Assembly (NCBI GenBank): GCA_018296165.2
Contig: JACKQL020000005.1
Location: 62,001-126,000 of the forward strand
Direction: 5' to 3'
Source: Termitomyces sp. T153
Taxonomy: Eukaryota; Basidiomycota; Agaricomycetes; Agaricales; Lyophyllaceae
DNA length: 64,000 nucleotides
Below the pieces are notes generated by a model. It did not search any database. It was given only the letters and a program-made list of their open reading frames with translations, and was not told the origin of the DNA. The position numbers and the translations under genes were made by a program. Positions 1 through 12,416 of the stretch are shown here, piece after piece; the stretch's first letter is position 1; every line of letters begins with the position of its first letter.

Positions 1-592
1 GTCGTGGTGCCCATGCCGTCACTGTGCCCACAAGCTTCTATACAAGTGGGCACGAAACCTTCTTACAACTATTCACCGACATACACAGACTACCTCTTTT
101 ATTACTCGGTATTCTTGACAAAGTTGCTGAGAGAAGGCCTTTGACCCGCAAACTCCCGGACGTGCTTTCCGTCAAAGTTGCTTCCAAATTTAGATATGAC
201 CATTGATATCATGATGTGACGCAGTCAAAAAAATTCGGTCGTTGCTCAGGAAGTACTTCATTCATTACAATTATGGTTTACTGGTTTACTATGTCCAGAT
301 TGTTATTCGAGACTGCAGCTCAAGGAATGCTCAGACGTTTGAGCCCCTCTCTATGAGCGCGCGAATAGTTTCTCGAGTTTGTTCGACAATCTTAGCAGTT
401 ACTTAGTATCCTGGGAATTGGGAAGACGTGATCTTAATTAGATCTAGTGTGATGGGCGTGACACTGTCGAATAGATTTTTGGAGTCCGTCCATAATACAA
501 GTGTTTCTATAAGTACCTCGTCTTCAATAGACTCTTCCAGCAACTGTCGCCCCTCCTTACTTTCGTTCCGGCTATACCGTTCACTCCTCCCA
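1..592. other. upstream region, no gene recognised
   Basis: Only short open frames without recognisable protein character are present. The last few hundred bases presumably hold the promoter and 5' UTR of the SUR7/PalI-like gene that starts at 593. No clear TATA box or repeat was seen. Confidence 0.5.
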
Positions 593-1549
593 ATGTCGCG
601 CATTTTCTGCATACCTGGAGTCCTTTTTATTTTTGTTGCTCTTGTCCTGTTATTCTTGTCTTCAATCTCGCTCCCCTATTTGCCAGCACTCGATGTCGCC
701 AGGACCAAGTTTGGAACGGAAGTACTTGATAGCGGGGCTCAGGGAATGACTGAATTACGCGTGAGTGTTCTTTATAGCGGTCAGGTCTGGCTACTAACAG
801 ATCATGTAGCTTGGAGTCTGGTAAAACTTTTGTCCCTGTCGTCAGAGCCATGTAACAAACTTGACTAGGGCCTATTGCTACTATGACCAGGATCTTGACC
901 GGACCTGTACTACAGCCAGTCCGTTCTTTGACTCGCGTTCTCGGCAAGTTCTAAATTCCTCTGTAGCACCCGCCTATCAAGTTGCAATTTCGAACGCTGC
1001 CAAGACAGCTAGCGTTATCATTGGATCATCGTGGACTCGTGGATTGGCAGTTCACCCTGTTGGTATGAGATATTAATTGACGTTATGTTACTCGTTGACC
1101 CCTAAACGCATACAACAGCTGCTGGCGTTGCATTCGTTGCATTCCTCCTGTCACTTTCTACGCACCACGTTGTGACTTTGGTGGCGTCACTTTTCGCCTT
1201 CCTTGCATCGGCCCTTGCTCTGATCGCATTTGCTATTGACATCGCTCTCTTTGTCTTCCTCAGGCATCAGGTTGATATCCTCCCAAATATCGATGCCAAG
1301 ACAACTATCGGCGTAGGTAAGCTTGCACAAAATCACAATTCATAGGATGCACTCAAAAAGCTAATCTCATGTTCTACAGGCTTCTGGTTGACCTTCGTGT
1401 CTTTCCTGCTGTTGATACTCGGTGGTGCTACGGTGTGCCTCGGTCGTCGTCATCGTCAGAAGCGCACGGATGGCGCTGCCACTTATCCCATAATGACTCC
1501 CAACACATCCGAGAAGAAGTCATTTTGGAGCAAGTTTCGCAAGAATTGA
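593..1549 (+). CDS. SUR7/PalI family four-span membrane protein
   Basis: Five exons join cleanly: 593-760, 810-820, 869-1062, 1119-1316 and 1380-1549, giving 246 residues. An uncleaved hydrophobic segment lies near residues 5-27 (VLFIFVALVLLFLSSISL). It is followed by an extracellular loop with Cys residues (YCYY...RTC) and three more hydrophobic spans (LAVHPVAAGVAFVAFLLSL, VASLFAFLASALALIAFA, WLTFVSFLLLILGGATV), then a short basic tail rich in Arg, Lys and Ser. This topology and the N-terminal sequence match the SUR7/PalI family, whose members sit in plasma-membrane eisosome/MCC patches or act as ambient-pH sensors. Exon 2 is only 11 nt, but it is needed to keep the frame and to complete the conserved LGVW-Y segment. 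The family is well supported; whether the role is SUR7-like or PalI-like is not determined. Confidence 0.82.
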
Positions 1550-2029
1550 GTGTTGAACCTCCAGTGACAGAATTATGATTCTTTCCACTCGACATCTGTA
1601 CGAGATTAAGGGGAATGAACGGTATTTGGCTGGCAAGAATTTACTTATATCAATCTTACTTACGACTACGTTTCCTCTTTTTTTTTCGCAATGACCGAAT
1701 TTCCACTTTTCGGACCATCCTTATAGATCTTACCATCATCGATCTTTTAATCATTCCATTTGTCTGTCATCAGACCTCACTAAACTTTGTAATCAACTTA
1801 TTTGACTCGCAGTGGTATGTGATTCACGCTGCTCGGGTAGGAGACTCTTGCTCGTATTGGTGTTTATGTGTTATCAGGACTCGAGGAATGATCGAAGGTT
1901 GGCGATGAGAGGGCTGAAGAGCATTTGAGTAATAGATTGGATAAATTTCCCTTTAACTTGTTATTAGTGGGTTTTAGAGGACACAGCGGGCACTTTTTCG
2001 CCAAATTGTTGGTGGCCGCGATAATTAAT

Positions 2030-2078
2030 CACGTGTACCACGTGTAATTTTTTTCCCCGGCGCTCTTTCACGTGAAAG
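2030..2078. promoter_or_regulatory. cluster of three CACGTG palindromes
   Basis: CACGTG occurs at 2030-2035, 2039-2044 and 2069-2074. The third lies in a longer perfect palindrome, CTTTCACGTGAAAG (2065-2078). In fungi CACGTG is bound by bHLH factors of the Cbf1/Pho4/SREBP type. The cluster is about 280 bp upstream of the ATG at 2354 and 480 bp downstream of the previous gene, so it most probably belongs to the promoter of the 2354 gene. The rest of 1550-2353 shows nothing recognisable. Confidence 0.5.
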
Positions 2079-2353
2079 TATGGCAGCCTCGTCAATGTAT
2101 TACGGCTATCCCGAGTTTTATGTAGTTACTTATTCTGGTGGAACATAATACATCGAGGAATACAAGTAGCGGGCTCTGCAGCCTGAGGGTTCTCGTTGTG
2201 TTTATTGAGTATAGCTCATATTAAGCCCAACTTGAGTTCGATCACAACCAACGACGAATGTTATTCATCAGTCACAGTCGTGACCGTCAACTTCAGATTC
2301 AACTTGCGGCTGACAGTATCTCTCGTCTTCTTTGCTTGTTGGATCCTGACGCC

Positions 2354-3218
2354 ATGGGACTGAAATCGACAAAGAAACGTGCCTCTGGCATCGTAAGTAC
2401 TGACGAGGAAGATGATTTCAAATTTCTTGCCTCGCAACAGTCAACCGGCAGCGATGATCAAGGGTACGGTGTTTTCTGGTCCTTTTGAAGTTGTTAGACA
2501 ACATAACTCAGCATTACTTTAGCTTCGAGATGGTTATTGCAAAGCACTATGCGGGTACGCATTAGAGTCATTCCGTTACATCTACTCAAAACGATGGTAT
2601 ATCCGATAGCGCTTCGAGAGAAAAAACAGAAAGAGAAAGAACACAAATTTGTGAAGCTCGCATATAAGCAACTTTCTAAAGAGGTAATGCCGTCTTCTAT
2701 CTGCTCCTACTACGTAGTTATTTTAAAATCATTCTCCGTAAACCGAAAGGTTTTCACCTCCACAGAGGACGTCAAAACATCCGTACAGGCACTGTACGTT
2801 CTGATCCCATGGACCCCGGTTCTCTACTTGAATTATGATTGGCCTGTCAGAGAAAGTATCTTCGAGGATTTTCTCCAGAAATATGCTGCCGATGAAGACA
2901 ATATACACAAGCTTTGGACCCAGGTTTATAAAGAACAACAGAAGTTTCTGGTATATGATCCTTGATTTCATTGACTTTGGACCTCGCTCCGCATTGATTT
3001 CATAGACCTTTACACAGGAAAAGCTCGCAGCCAACGTTGAAGCGGCGAAAAAGATAGAGGCCGGTCATATTTCTGGGCTTTCAAGAACTCATGCCGCCTG
3101 CCGAGGTTTGTTTCACACTCGAAAAATTGCTTTCTTTGACGCCGTCAATTTTGCTGAATCCCGGTCTGGTCGCATAGAACTTCGAGGAATTGTTCATCAG
3201 ATACCTCTGAATAACTGA
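2354..3218 (+). CDS. hypothetical small coiled-coil protein
   Basis: Seven exons (2354-2463, 2523-2554, 2610-2683, 2768-2793, 2851-2950, 3018-3105, 3178-3218) give a continuous frame of 156 residues with GT..AG introns of about 50-85 nt. The N-terminus is basic then acidic (MGLKSTKKRAS, STDEEDDFKF). The middle is rich in Lys and Glu and looks helical (LREKKQKEKEHKFVK; then VQALESIFEDFLQKYAADED and QVYKEQQKFLEKLAANVEAA), consistent with a coiled coil. An in-frame ATG at 2258 could add 32 residues; I prefer 2354 because charged protein-like sequence begins there. I do not recognise the family. A nuclear or kinetochore-type adaptor is possible from composition, but that is only a guess. Confidence 0.6.
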
Positions 3219-5531
3219 TTATCCCTGCCCAACTCTTGTCGACTCCAACGTGTTCTCGCCAGCTGCTTCTCTGCCCAAGTGTTCTTTTCTAGAAGTTTAC
3301 GTCATCTCACTCTTACGACAAAAGAACTTCGGCTTCAACTCCTCGTCTATTTCAAGGCATTTCTGTGTTCTTCTGTCCATACTTCCAGGAAGTGTCTGGT
3401 CGTCGTACCTAGTTTGTATCACAAGTTACAGACAATAACTTCTCAGACTGAAGTCTGGCAGATTGTGCTCCTTACCATCCGCAAGCAACATAGCGCCTTA
3501 CTTGACAGAAAGTTCCAGTCGGATCGGCCTTGCTTATCAGTCCACGGCCAAGAAGCAAATTACAACATTTTGACGCATTTGTCTCTTTGACCATCGCCCT
3601 TAGGTCACTGTGATCGCTGTTACTAATTTTGGGATCGACTATCACGGATAATTGCCTCACAATGGCAGCCGTCTTCTATTTCTCTTCTCGTCTTATGCTT
3701 ATCTCAGCCTGCCTATGCGGATGTCACCCCTAAGTTCCGTACAATATTTCAACTGACCATCGCCTAAGCTTGATTGCTTAATTTCGTATACTTATTAGAA
3801 ATCCTTGCCATTCAGAACATGTATGAAAGAGACATTGCTACACATTACCGCAGAGAGCTTTTCTAGCCAATGTCGAAGCTTGGCATCTTGTTCCGCCCGA
3901 ACCTGTAAATATCAGAGCTATTTAGTGAGAATTGCGATCAACATTTCGGCCTGATATTGGTCAAAAGTAAACAATCCGACCAGAATTGGCTTTGCAGATA
4001 CCTTCGGATTACACAGTAACTTGAGTCCAGTGGCAGGCATTAGGAGTAGGAACCAAGTAGGAGCCTTTACGGCATAGGATGTTTACTTTACTTCCTCGCA
4101 GGAAAACTGTCACGGGAATGAATTACCCTGTGGAGCGACGAAGCCTGAGCCTGCACGACCTTACAGAACATCTGACTCTATCAATAGCTTCGTATCTCTT
4201 CTGGAGCTATGACTACCTGTGATCCAAATGAGCTTGTGACCAACTTGACCAGGTGTCCAGAGCATCTTATGAAGTGAGACAGGCCGAGACTTCTCATAAC
4301 AGTTGGGTAAGTGATATAACGAGTGGCTCTCTTCTATTTACCAGATTTGACGTCATTCAATATTCAATCCATGTCTTTCATGCGTGCGCGTGATCATTGA
4401 ACTTAACTGAGTCCTGCCACATTGACTTCCGATGCCAGCGCCGAGCCGTCACACGCTTTTCTTGGTTGGGACTAACGAGTGACCATTTCATGACATTTTC
4501 CAATCACCTCCGCGATTGACGCGTCGACGTCGTTCAAATGGGACGACAACTGTACCAGAAAGCCACGTACATTGGAGTGAAATCGAACGAACCTGAAATA
4601 AACTCTCGCATCTGTCCTTGGAGCAACGAATGAGACGCCGCTTATGGTACACTTTGCTTCACGAAGCCTTTCAACAATCAAAATAATTTTAACAAACGGT
4701 CCCCCTTCTCACTCAAAACAAAATCTGAACCCCGATCGTGTCGTTCTGCTGGGATTCCAAAAGTCGTATGGGCTTTTCCGGGCAATATGATACACGGACC
4801 GCGCCAGCTAAACATCAGGTAACTACGGTAAACCCGTCCAATTGATTCCGCATACCCGAAGTTATGCTCGCACTTCGTTCATGTAGCTTGTGTTCAGAAG
4901 GTCATTGTAGAATGATCTTATTTCCCCTTGCCTGCCGGCGGAAGGAAGAAAAAAGCTGGTCCCTAGCTTCAATCCTTTCTTCACCCTGGTCCCGAAATGC
5001 CAAGAAACGCAATAGTAGTCGATTTTGAAAGTTTCCAACATATGTTCCTGATCATCCTACGTGAAGAAAGCCAAAATGACAGTCTGTCGCCTTCAAGAAC
5101 AAGAAGACACGACAATATTGCTTCCTAATTGATCGTGGAACGCTTATTGCGACTTATCCTTCTGAACAGAACCGACACGGGATGATCGATGATCGATGAC
5201 TAGTCCACTCTTCGTCAGTTGCTTTGGCTTTATATGTTCCTAGCGGCACGCGTCAGAAAACTACTCCCGTAGTCTAAATTCAGTCATGTATCGTCTTCTT
5301 CGATGTCCATCATCCGGCCCGTGCTTCCACACATGCCCGCTCCCACATTTTGCACCGTTTCGGCATGGGAGTCAACTTGACCCGCAAATCGTAGCTTGCA
5401 AGGTCTCGAAGGTACTACTATCGATATCCCCTGAAGGCATCTGTCAACCTCTGGATCAATCAGACTTGTTTCTCGTTCCTCTTAAATTCGAGACACTCGT
5501 CCTGCATCCTTTCCCCGCTTTCATTGTTATC
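3219..5531. other. 2.3 kb without a recognised gene
   Basis: Open frames here are short and have no family resemblance. The best is a 69-codon minus-strand frame at 4472-4681 that I could not extend by splicing. The last few hundred bases are presumably the P450 promoter and contain a GATCGATGATCGATGA motif near 5180-5200. Confidence 0.4.
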
Positions 5532-7782
5532 ATGCTGTCGTCGTCAGATGCAACATTGACAAGATGGACAATAGCCTTCGCTTTCGCTCCGGTACTATGG
5601 CTTGCTTATTGCCTTGTGACAGCTCGACGACCGAACTTCCCTCCAGGACCGAAAGGTTGGCCCTTCATTGGTAATGTCCTTCAAATGGGCGAAAATCACC
5701 TTGAGCTGCTTTTCCGCGAATGGGCCAGGCAATTTGGTCTGTCCTTAGACATATGTACCTCATATCGACTGACACTGACAAATATGACAATTTGAAGGCG
5801 AGATTGTCTACATTCAGATTCTGAACCAGCCAATGGTGATCCTCACCGATTTGGAAGCTGCTAGGGACCTCCTGGACAAGCGTAGTTCAATTTATTCGGA
5901 CAGACCACGCTTCGTTCTATTTTCCGACTTGTGAGGCCCGTTCTTCCTACATATTGAATAACCTTCTTGATTATTCCTTTAGGATGGGGTGGCATAGTGC
6001 ATCGACTCATATCAGATAGTAAGTTGTTTGCTGATAAAGAGATCTCTTCAATCATAAATGAATACTTTAGTGGTCCCCGTTTCCGTAAACACAGGCGCTT
6101 TATTCAACAGACCTTCAATCAGAGAGCATCGATAGTTTTTCATCCCCTTCAAGAACGAGAGAGCCTGATATTACTCGACAACATGATTCAGTCGCCTGAC
6201 TTCTTTGTGCGGCACTTTAAACGGCATGCTTCAGATGATTTGATCCAGTGCTAAAGTGGTTTAACACTATACTTCGATCTAGCTTCGCCGCAGCGACCAT
6301 ATTTCCTATAACATATGGTCATAACATCACTTCAGCTGATGACGTCTTTATTAAGCTAGGTGCGTTCACGAAGGACATATGAACATCACTGACTCCTTGA
6401 ACTCAGCCGACAAGGCTGCCACACTTACAGTGAGATCTGGAACACCTGCCGCTTCTCTTGTCGACTTCATTCCTGCATTGAGGTAGCTGCTGGCTCCAAC
6501 ATTTGACCAATAATGACTCGAGATCTCATTTTCAAACAGGCATATTCCAACATGGGCTCCGTTCGCGGAATTCAAGCGCAAGGCACTCGAAACTCGAGTA
6601 GCCGTCGAAGAAATGATGAACATTCCTTTTGAGATGGTGAAGAAACAAATGGTTTACTCAATGTTCTTTACTATAGAAATCCAGGGCTAACTTATAGATA
6701 AGCGCTCCGGACAAGCTCAGCCCTGCTTTACCTCAACTCTCTTGGAGATGCACTGCGATCCCAGGAAAGTTGGATCAAACAGCGAAGATGAGCGAGACAT
6801 AAGAGGGGCGGCGGGAACATTATATGCTGGTACGTCAATAATACGAGACTTTCCTGTAGCATATTGATTATATCGTTGTGCTCTAGCTGCCGAAGACACT
6901 GTAGAATATTCATATTCCTTATTCATGCAATATCTGATTTGGCGCTCTAGACAGTCGCAGTGATGCAGGCTTTCATGCTTGCAATGGTACGACATCCAGA
7001 AGTACTTTTCAAAGCTCAAGAGGAAATGGATCGGGTCATCGGTGTTGATCGTCTTCCCACTTACAATGACAGGGGCTCACTCCCTTATCTTGACTGTGTC
7101 CTGAAAGAAGTACTCCGGTGGGTTGGTGTTTCATCCATGGCCTCAACGTTTACCATTCTTCCGCCTGGATCAGGTGGAACCCCCCTGTCCCTCTTGGCAT
7201 GCCTCATCGTGTAATGGAAGATAACTCTTATCTGGGATATTATATTCCAAAAGGCACCATCGTCTTAGTCAATATCTTGTACGTATATTTACCTCTTGAG
7301 TGTCCTGGATTAACAATCATGTAGCGCTATTCTTCATGACTGCCCGCATCCGGAAGATTTCCAGCCTGAACGGTACTTGAAAGGCACTGACTATCCAGAC
7401 CCCCGTGAACTGGTCTTTGGGTTTGGCCGTAGGTAAGAACGCACTCTCGGTCATCGTCAAAACTATGTATCGTATAACTGTCATGGTCTATAGAATTTGC
7501 CCTGGAAGGCATTTCGCTGAGTCGAGTATTTGGATAATGATGGCCAACATCATAGCGATGTTGGATGTAGGGAGAACTTCTGAGGATAAGGAGAAAGGAA
7601 AGTTCCCTGAACTTGACTTTACCTGTGGCCTCGTCCGGTCAGTTGAATTCATTTCCGTCAACATCAGCTGTTTCGAACGCATGACCCATAGTCATCCAAA
7701 ACCATTTAAATGTTCTGTACGCCCACGCCGCAGAAACACCACGACCCTCATCCAAGAAGCAAGGCACAGTGCTGAATTTTGA
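5532..7782 (+). CDS. cytochrome P450 monooxygenase (basidiomycete, CYP64/CYP5150-like)
   Basis: More than a dozen short exons give an apparently complete P450. Order of landmarks: N-terminal membrane anchor after MLSSSDATL; proline hinge [12 protein letters not shown]; the C-helix segment [12 protein letters not shown]-helix oxygen-binding AGTLYAAAEDTT; K-helix ExxR in [14 protein letters not shown]; the PERF-type FQPERYL; and the heme-binding loop [14 protein letters not shown] with the thiolate Cys, split by an intron after FGFGRR (around 7435). The start at 5532 was chosen because it directly precedes the anchor; an in-frame ATG at 5286 would add 82 unlikely residues. One intron (6234-6282) appears to start with GC instead of GT; splicing there restores the expected HFKR-FAAATI junction. 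Substrate is unknown. Family call is firm, subfamily is not. Confidence 0.88.
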
Positions 7783-8094
7783 GTGGGTTACTCTAGTCTG
7801 TCCAAAGTAACGATCGTGCGCCGGAGGGATGAATACCTGAAAATGGGGATCATGACGTTGGACCTGTATACACGGTAGCTGACTATGTATCAATCACGAG
7901 TCTACAGACTTTTAGTCTGTCGAAAGCGTTTGAACTCACCTGACATCCTTTACCTCGCCATACTGTACCTTGCCAATTTGTGCATTTTTAATATTGATTG
8001 ATCTTATCGATCTTGCATTGATGACGTTGATCAATTTACAACTTGGATTTGTTAACTAACTTACGAGTTCGATCGTGCTCACACCTTGCCTTAA
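7783..8094. other. intergenic spacer, no gene seen
   Basis: A short region between the P450 stop and the next ATG. It holds the P450 terminator region and the promoter of the following small gene; no motif stands out apart from several GATC-rich stretches. Confidence 0.4.
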
Positions 8095-8552
8095 ATGTCC
8101 GAACCAGCGACCCTAGAGAGGCCATTGCTCATTGCACCACCTTCAAGTGATGATTCCGTTAAATTAGATGTAGAAAATGAGTCCGCCAAATTCAAGCTTG
8201 ACACCCTCGGTCCCATGGTGATCAACACTGATGGGGTACGTAGTTTTCAGAGACTGAGGGCAACCGCGAGGGAACAAACAAACGTCTTTCATCCAGACTT
8301 TGTCCAGAATTGCGAATTGGGTGAACATGACACCAGAAGAGCAGGCTAGAACACTGCGGGTTTTGTCGGCTAGAAACAAGTTCGTTCGACTCTTTGCCAA
8401 TGTTATCTTTGCTTATCTTTCATATTTTCTCCCAGGATTCGCCTTGCTGATCAACAAAAAAGAGAGCAGAATACAAGGTTCCATTGTACTTATCCCTGCG
8501 GAAGAGCTTTGCTAACATTCTCTATATCAGTGAATCTACTGAAGCACAGTAA
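8095..8552 (+). CDS. small fungus-specific protein with TDGTLSRI-NW motif
   Basis: Four exons encode 95 residues: 8095-8235 (MSEPATLERP...INTDG), then an exon starting ACTTTGTCC after the acceptor near 8298, a third exon beginning GATTCGCC, and a short last exon ending at TAA 8550-8552. The core LGPMVINTDGTLSRIANW (about residues 38-55) followed by a MTPEEQARTLRVL helix and a charged tail matches a small protein widely conserved in both ascomycetes and basidiomycetes. I recall the LG-PMVVN-DGTLSRI-NW block but not an established function. The frame holds exactly across all three introns, so the gene looks intact. Confidence 0.75.
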
Positions 8553-9957
8553 CAATTCTCGGTGTCTGTACCTATGTCGTGTAGGATGATGACTTCATTC
8601 TTTGACTCACAAACAGTACACACGTTATGTGATATATATTACTCATTGTGCCAACAGAGACCTAGAGAAAACCTATTGGCAGTGTCTTACCGCGGATTGC
8701 GATCACCCATCAATGCTTCGAGCGAGTCGTTGTCGTCTGCCGTGTTCAGTAATATGTGTTCAATGAGTAATCGCCTCTTCTCATATTACAGCTGATCAAA
8801 GATGTTGGCAGTCGCTGTGTCGCACTCCACAATCGGAGACGGTAGTTCTGCATTAGGCTTGAATTCCGCAGCTGTGGCGTATTTCTGACTCTTTTGGCAA
8901 ATTGCTATGGTACAACGTAGCCATTCACACGAATCCAACAGCTATGTCTTGCAATGCGTGCCGCGCGAGCTCAAGGACTCCTGCCTCATGGATTGACTAA
9001 GGGATGGAGGAAATTCATGAAAAGAATTAAATCCGAGTCACTGTGGGAAATCTTCGAACTTTTCGCATACGCTCATTGCAGGGCTATTTGATCAGCGAAA
9101 CGGGCGAGCGAAGAAGACCATGTTTCTGCGAGTGTGAGTTATGCCCGCTATACTAGCAACTGCGAAGTGGAGTGCACAGATGTCAGCAATCATGGTTGTG
9201 GCTGCACCAATTTCCGTCTTTCTTGTCTGACAGATGGTATCGTCTTTGTTGCGTCACCGAACAATAAGGGAAAGAACCGTGGACATCGATATTACGTGGA
9301 AGGATATTGAATCCGGTAAGATGACACTACACTTGGGGCTCAATTCCGAAGAGGGACTGAGAAGTACTTTTAGAGGGCGGAAGAAAACTGATTGGACTGA
9401 TCATGAAAAAATAAGCTTGATTATTTTTTATCATGGATTACAGACGACAGAAACATTGGTTTGACGGTAGAGAGAGTAGCAACCGCGAGCGCAAAGAAAA
9501 CGAGAAAAGGGAGCAGCGTTAGATGCCTTGTAGTAGTTGTTGCAAACTCGACACATAATGCTTACTGTGCGAAAGCCCGGCAAGAAGTGGCCATGAAGGT
9601 CCGTCGTGTGAGTTGTGAAGGGCGGACATGATCTTGTCCCCAGGCAAGTCGAGATGCTGCTACTCAAGTCAGTCGTATGTCTCAAAAATAGGATTGACGT
9701 CGGAATGGTAAATTTCCCTGTAATCAGGTCGATACCGCTCACCATATGATTGAGTATTTGACTCGAAGAGCAAACTTGAACGCTTACAGGAAGATCCCTG
9801 TATTTATGCGACATCCAGAGAAATCCAGGGACGACACCGAGGATGAACATTCAGAAGCACAATTTAAAAAGTGACGAAACAGATACGTCAGCCTGTCTAT
9901 GAATGGGAAAAAGAAAAGGAGAAGAGGGTATCACAAAGTGCTAAGTCCCTCTGAACC
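8553..9957. other. 1.4 kb with possible decayed coding sequence
   Basis: No intact gene was found. A plus-strand stretch reads like protein (from about 8954: MRAARAQGLLPHGL, then KRIKSESLWEIFELFAY), and another at 9234-9464 (RERTVDIDITWKDIESGKM). In-frame stops separate them and I could not join them by plausible introns. This may be a relic or an unrecognised intron-rich gene. Confidence 0.25.
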
Positions 9958-11658
9958 TTAGCACGAGCCACATATCCTTTGCACCAGAAGATAGACGCTC
10001 CCATTGCATCTAGATGATACCCAATTTCTCTGCAAAAATACCATAGATTGATATCAGGCGAAGAAGATATTCCAGATTAAATTTCACACCTCCCACACTG
10101 CTCCATTGACCCCGAGTATTCGAAGAGAAGGTGGTCCTTTCGTAATAATCTGTCTCGCCAGGTCGTCATCTACCAGTGCTCTCTTCATCTTGGCATTCCG
10201 TATATTGAACCTGGCAACACGTAGCCGATGCAGGTGACATGCATGTTCTCGGAAAGCGCCCTCCATACCAAAGCATATATTAGTCCTCTACATACAAAAG
10301 AGAATAAGACGTGCCTACCAGTACGTGTATTCGTGCAGCGACATATACCTCCTCCAAATGATTACATCGATGTAACAATGATTTCATCCCTTTTACGGAG
10401 ACGTAGGCCTCCTTAAAGTCGAGTATACGTAGCGTTGACGCATGCTTTGTAGCTAGATGGTCGATGAGGCTGTCGAAAGGTATGTGGATGGTATCGGGGT
10501 CTTGATCACCACGGATCAGGCAGACATGCTCGATGGGCGAGGAGGAAATCACCCATTTGACCCATCTGCAGAGCGCGACGACTTCACGCTTATCAAACGC
10601 CGGTAGGTAATCCGCCGCGAAATATTTCAGACGCATGAGTTTGGGGATAGTCTTCGGCGTACGTAGTTGCTGCTCTTTGTCACTGGTCAGATCATCTAGT
10701 CAAGATCAGAAGATTGCGAACCAAGTAGTGCTGGAGTTGCAGACGCTCCAAAAGAGGCAGTTGTGACAAGAAAGTGAACACATCCTCGTCTTGTAGGGAG
10801 TAGGATAGCCCCAGAGTCAGTTCGCGAAGGTGATCAATCACATGAGGTACAAAGGACTTCAAGACACCCGGAGTTATTGATCCGCAGTTGTCCTAAAATG
10901 CTAGATGAGAACAGGTTGAATGGAATGGTGTATCACTCACCTTCAAATGGAGGCCTAACAGTCCCGGGGAGAGCCTACCCAGCCACTCAGGAAGCGCATC
11001 AAGGATGAGGCGACCAGGACTGTCCAAAGTCAGCCTGCGAAGGCTTTCAATCCGCGTTAAGAGGTGGCATGTCCTGTCGCCTGTGCATGAAGGATTCACT
11101 GCAAGTTCTTGCAGATTAGATATCTTTGGTAAGAGCTCCAGTGATTGTACGAAAAGCTCCCCATGAAAGGTAACAGGACAAAACATGATCTTTGAGAGAT
11201 TGACAAACTTTTGGATCGCGTTCGCGATTGTTGCGCCTAGATTGAAAAGTGACGGAGGTCGCGTCGATATGTATCCTTACGATGTTTTCGTCAGCATATG
11301 GGCATATAGTCTTATTGACTACTGAGATTATCGATTTACCTGAGATCTCGAGCTCGATCACAAGAGGTGCATGATGTGGAGTACAAGCTGCCTTCAGCAT
11401 CGAATTTTTCTGCATAATTGGCATTAAGTGGAGGAAAGTCGAGCATGGGAACAAACCACTCACTTCGAGGACCCCACGATCCTTCAGATCCAGAACATGA
11501 CGATATTCGGGCGAATAACAAACTCGTCTATATAGAACTTTGGATGCCGCATTGTTGAAATTACGGTCTACCAAAGCACAGTTATACAACGAAATACGAT
11601 CGTCGTGTAAGAAGGCAAGGACTTGGACATGAATGTCATACAAAAGGCGATCAGTCAT
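9958..11658 (-). CDS. F-box / leucine-rich repeat type protein
   Basis: The minus-strand gene starts at 11658 with an F-box-like N-terminus: LLYDIHVQVLAFL, then LYNCALVDRNFNNAASKVLY. F-box proteins are the substrate-recognition part of SCF ubiquitin ligases. Downstream exons carry leucine-rich segments (LFVQSLELLPKISNLQELAV, ESLRRLTLDSPGRLILDAL, STLRILDFKEAYVSVKGM, HLEEVYVAARIHVL, PPSLRILGVNG). The last intron starts GTGTGA just after the codon for Trp-Glu near 10084; splicing to an acceptor about 55 nt on gives a final exon ending ICGSC with TAA at 9958-9960. Basidiomycetes carry large families of such genes. Exon limits in the middle are approximate; the substrate is unknown. Confidence 0.65.
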
Positions 11659-12416
11659 GAAACTGTCAGTGAGAGATCACTCATCGTTCTTCGAGCATCT
11701 CGAGATCAATACTCCCACTCATATCATCTCCATCTTGATCCCAAGTTCCACATCCACCTGTTTATCTTCCTTTTATTGCAAGTGGCGGTAGGTGTTTTTC
11801 CTGGCAACGTATACATATACATATACAGTCCCCCAAATATCTATGACCGTCCCGAGGGAGGACATCATGAGAGAATAATAATCATAATTATTTATTAGCT
11901 CAATCATGAGCATCATTTGTAACAATTTTTGATTTCCCTCCTCAATCTCTCGACAGCTCTCTTGAAGCTTTGAAGAGGTGTGTGTACTAATGTTTAAAAT
12001 TCCAGATCAGAAAGTTTGAGCGCATCGGCAAAGAGTTTGAGCCGCATGGGTATTTTCTGGTCACCCACGTGCATTGACGTCAGGTCCAGGCCTTGTTTCG
12101 ATCGGACCATGAAATAGAACGCGCGTCGAGGGCATTGGACTTCATTGAGGCCTGAGCGCTTGTGGTAGCATTTATCAGACCTAATCCAAAGCTCAGTGGA
12201 AAGGTACGGCCAGTTCTTGGGGCCACAAATTCAATCTGAGATCGACAACTTGAAGAACAACGAGGAAAAGGAGTTTATTTTGACTTATAGAATTGTTCAA
12301 CATTAGATCGTAGTGTACAAAGTACAGTTGTAGATATACAGCATAACGGCTGGAACAGAATTAGCCATAATGTGAGCGAAGAGGGACAATGAACGGACCC
12401 GTGGGCTAGGCTTTCG
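11659..12416. other. intergenic region
   Basis: Promoter side of the F-box gene and terminator side of the ATPase inhibitor gene. It contains ATACATATACATATACA near 11811-11827 and an AT-rich tract to 11895. No gene was recognised. Confidence 0.4.

Noticed and set aside
9431..9850. 139-codon minus-strand frame downstream of the small motif protein
   Set aside because: No domain, no splice context and Cys/Ser/His-rich random composition; probably a chance frame.
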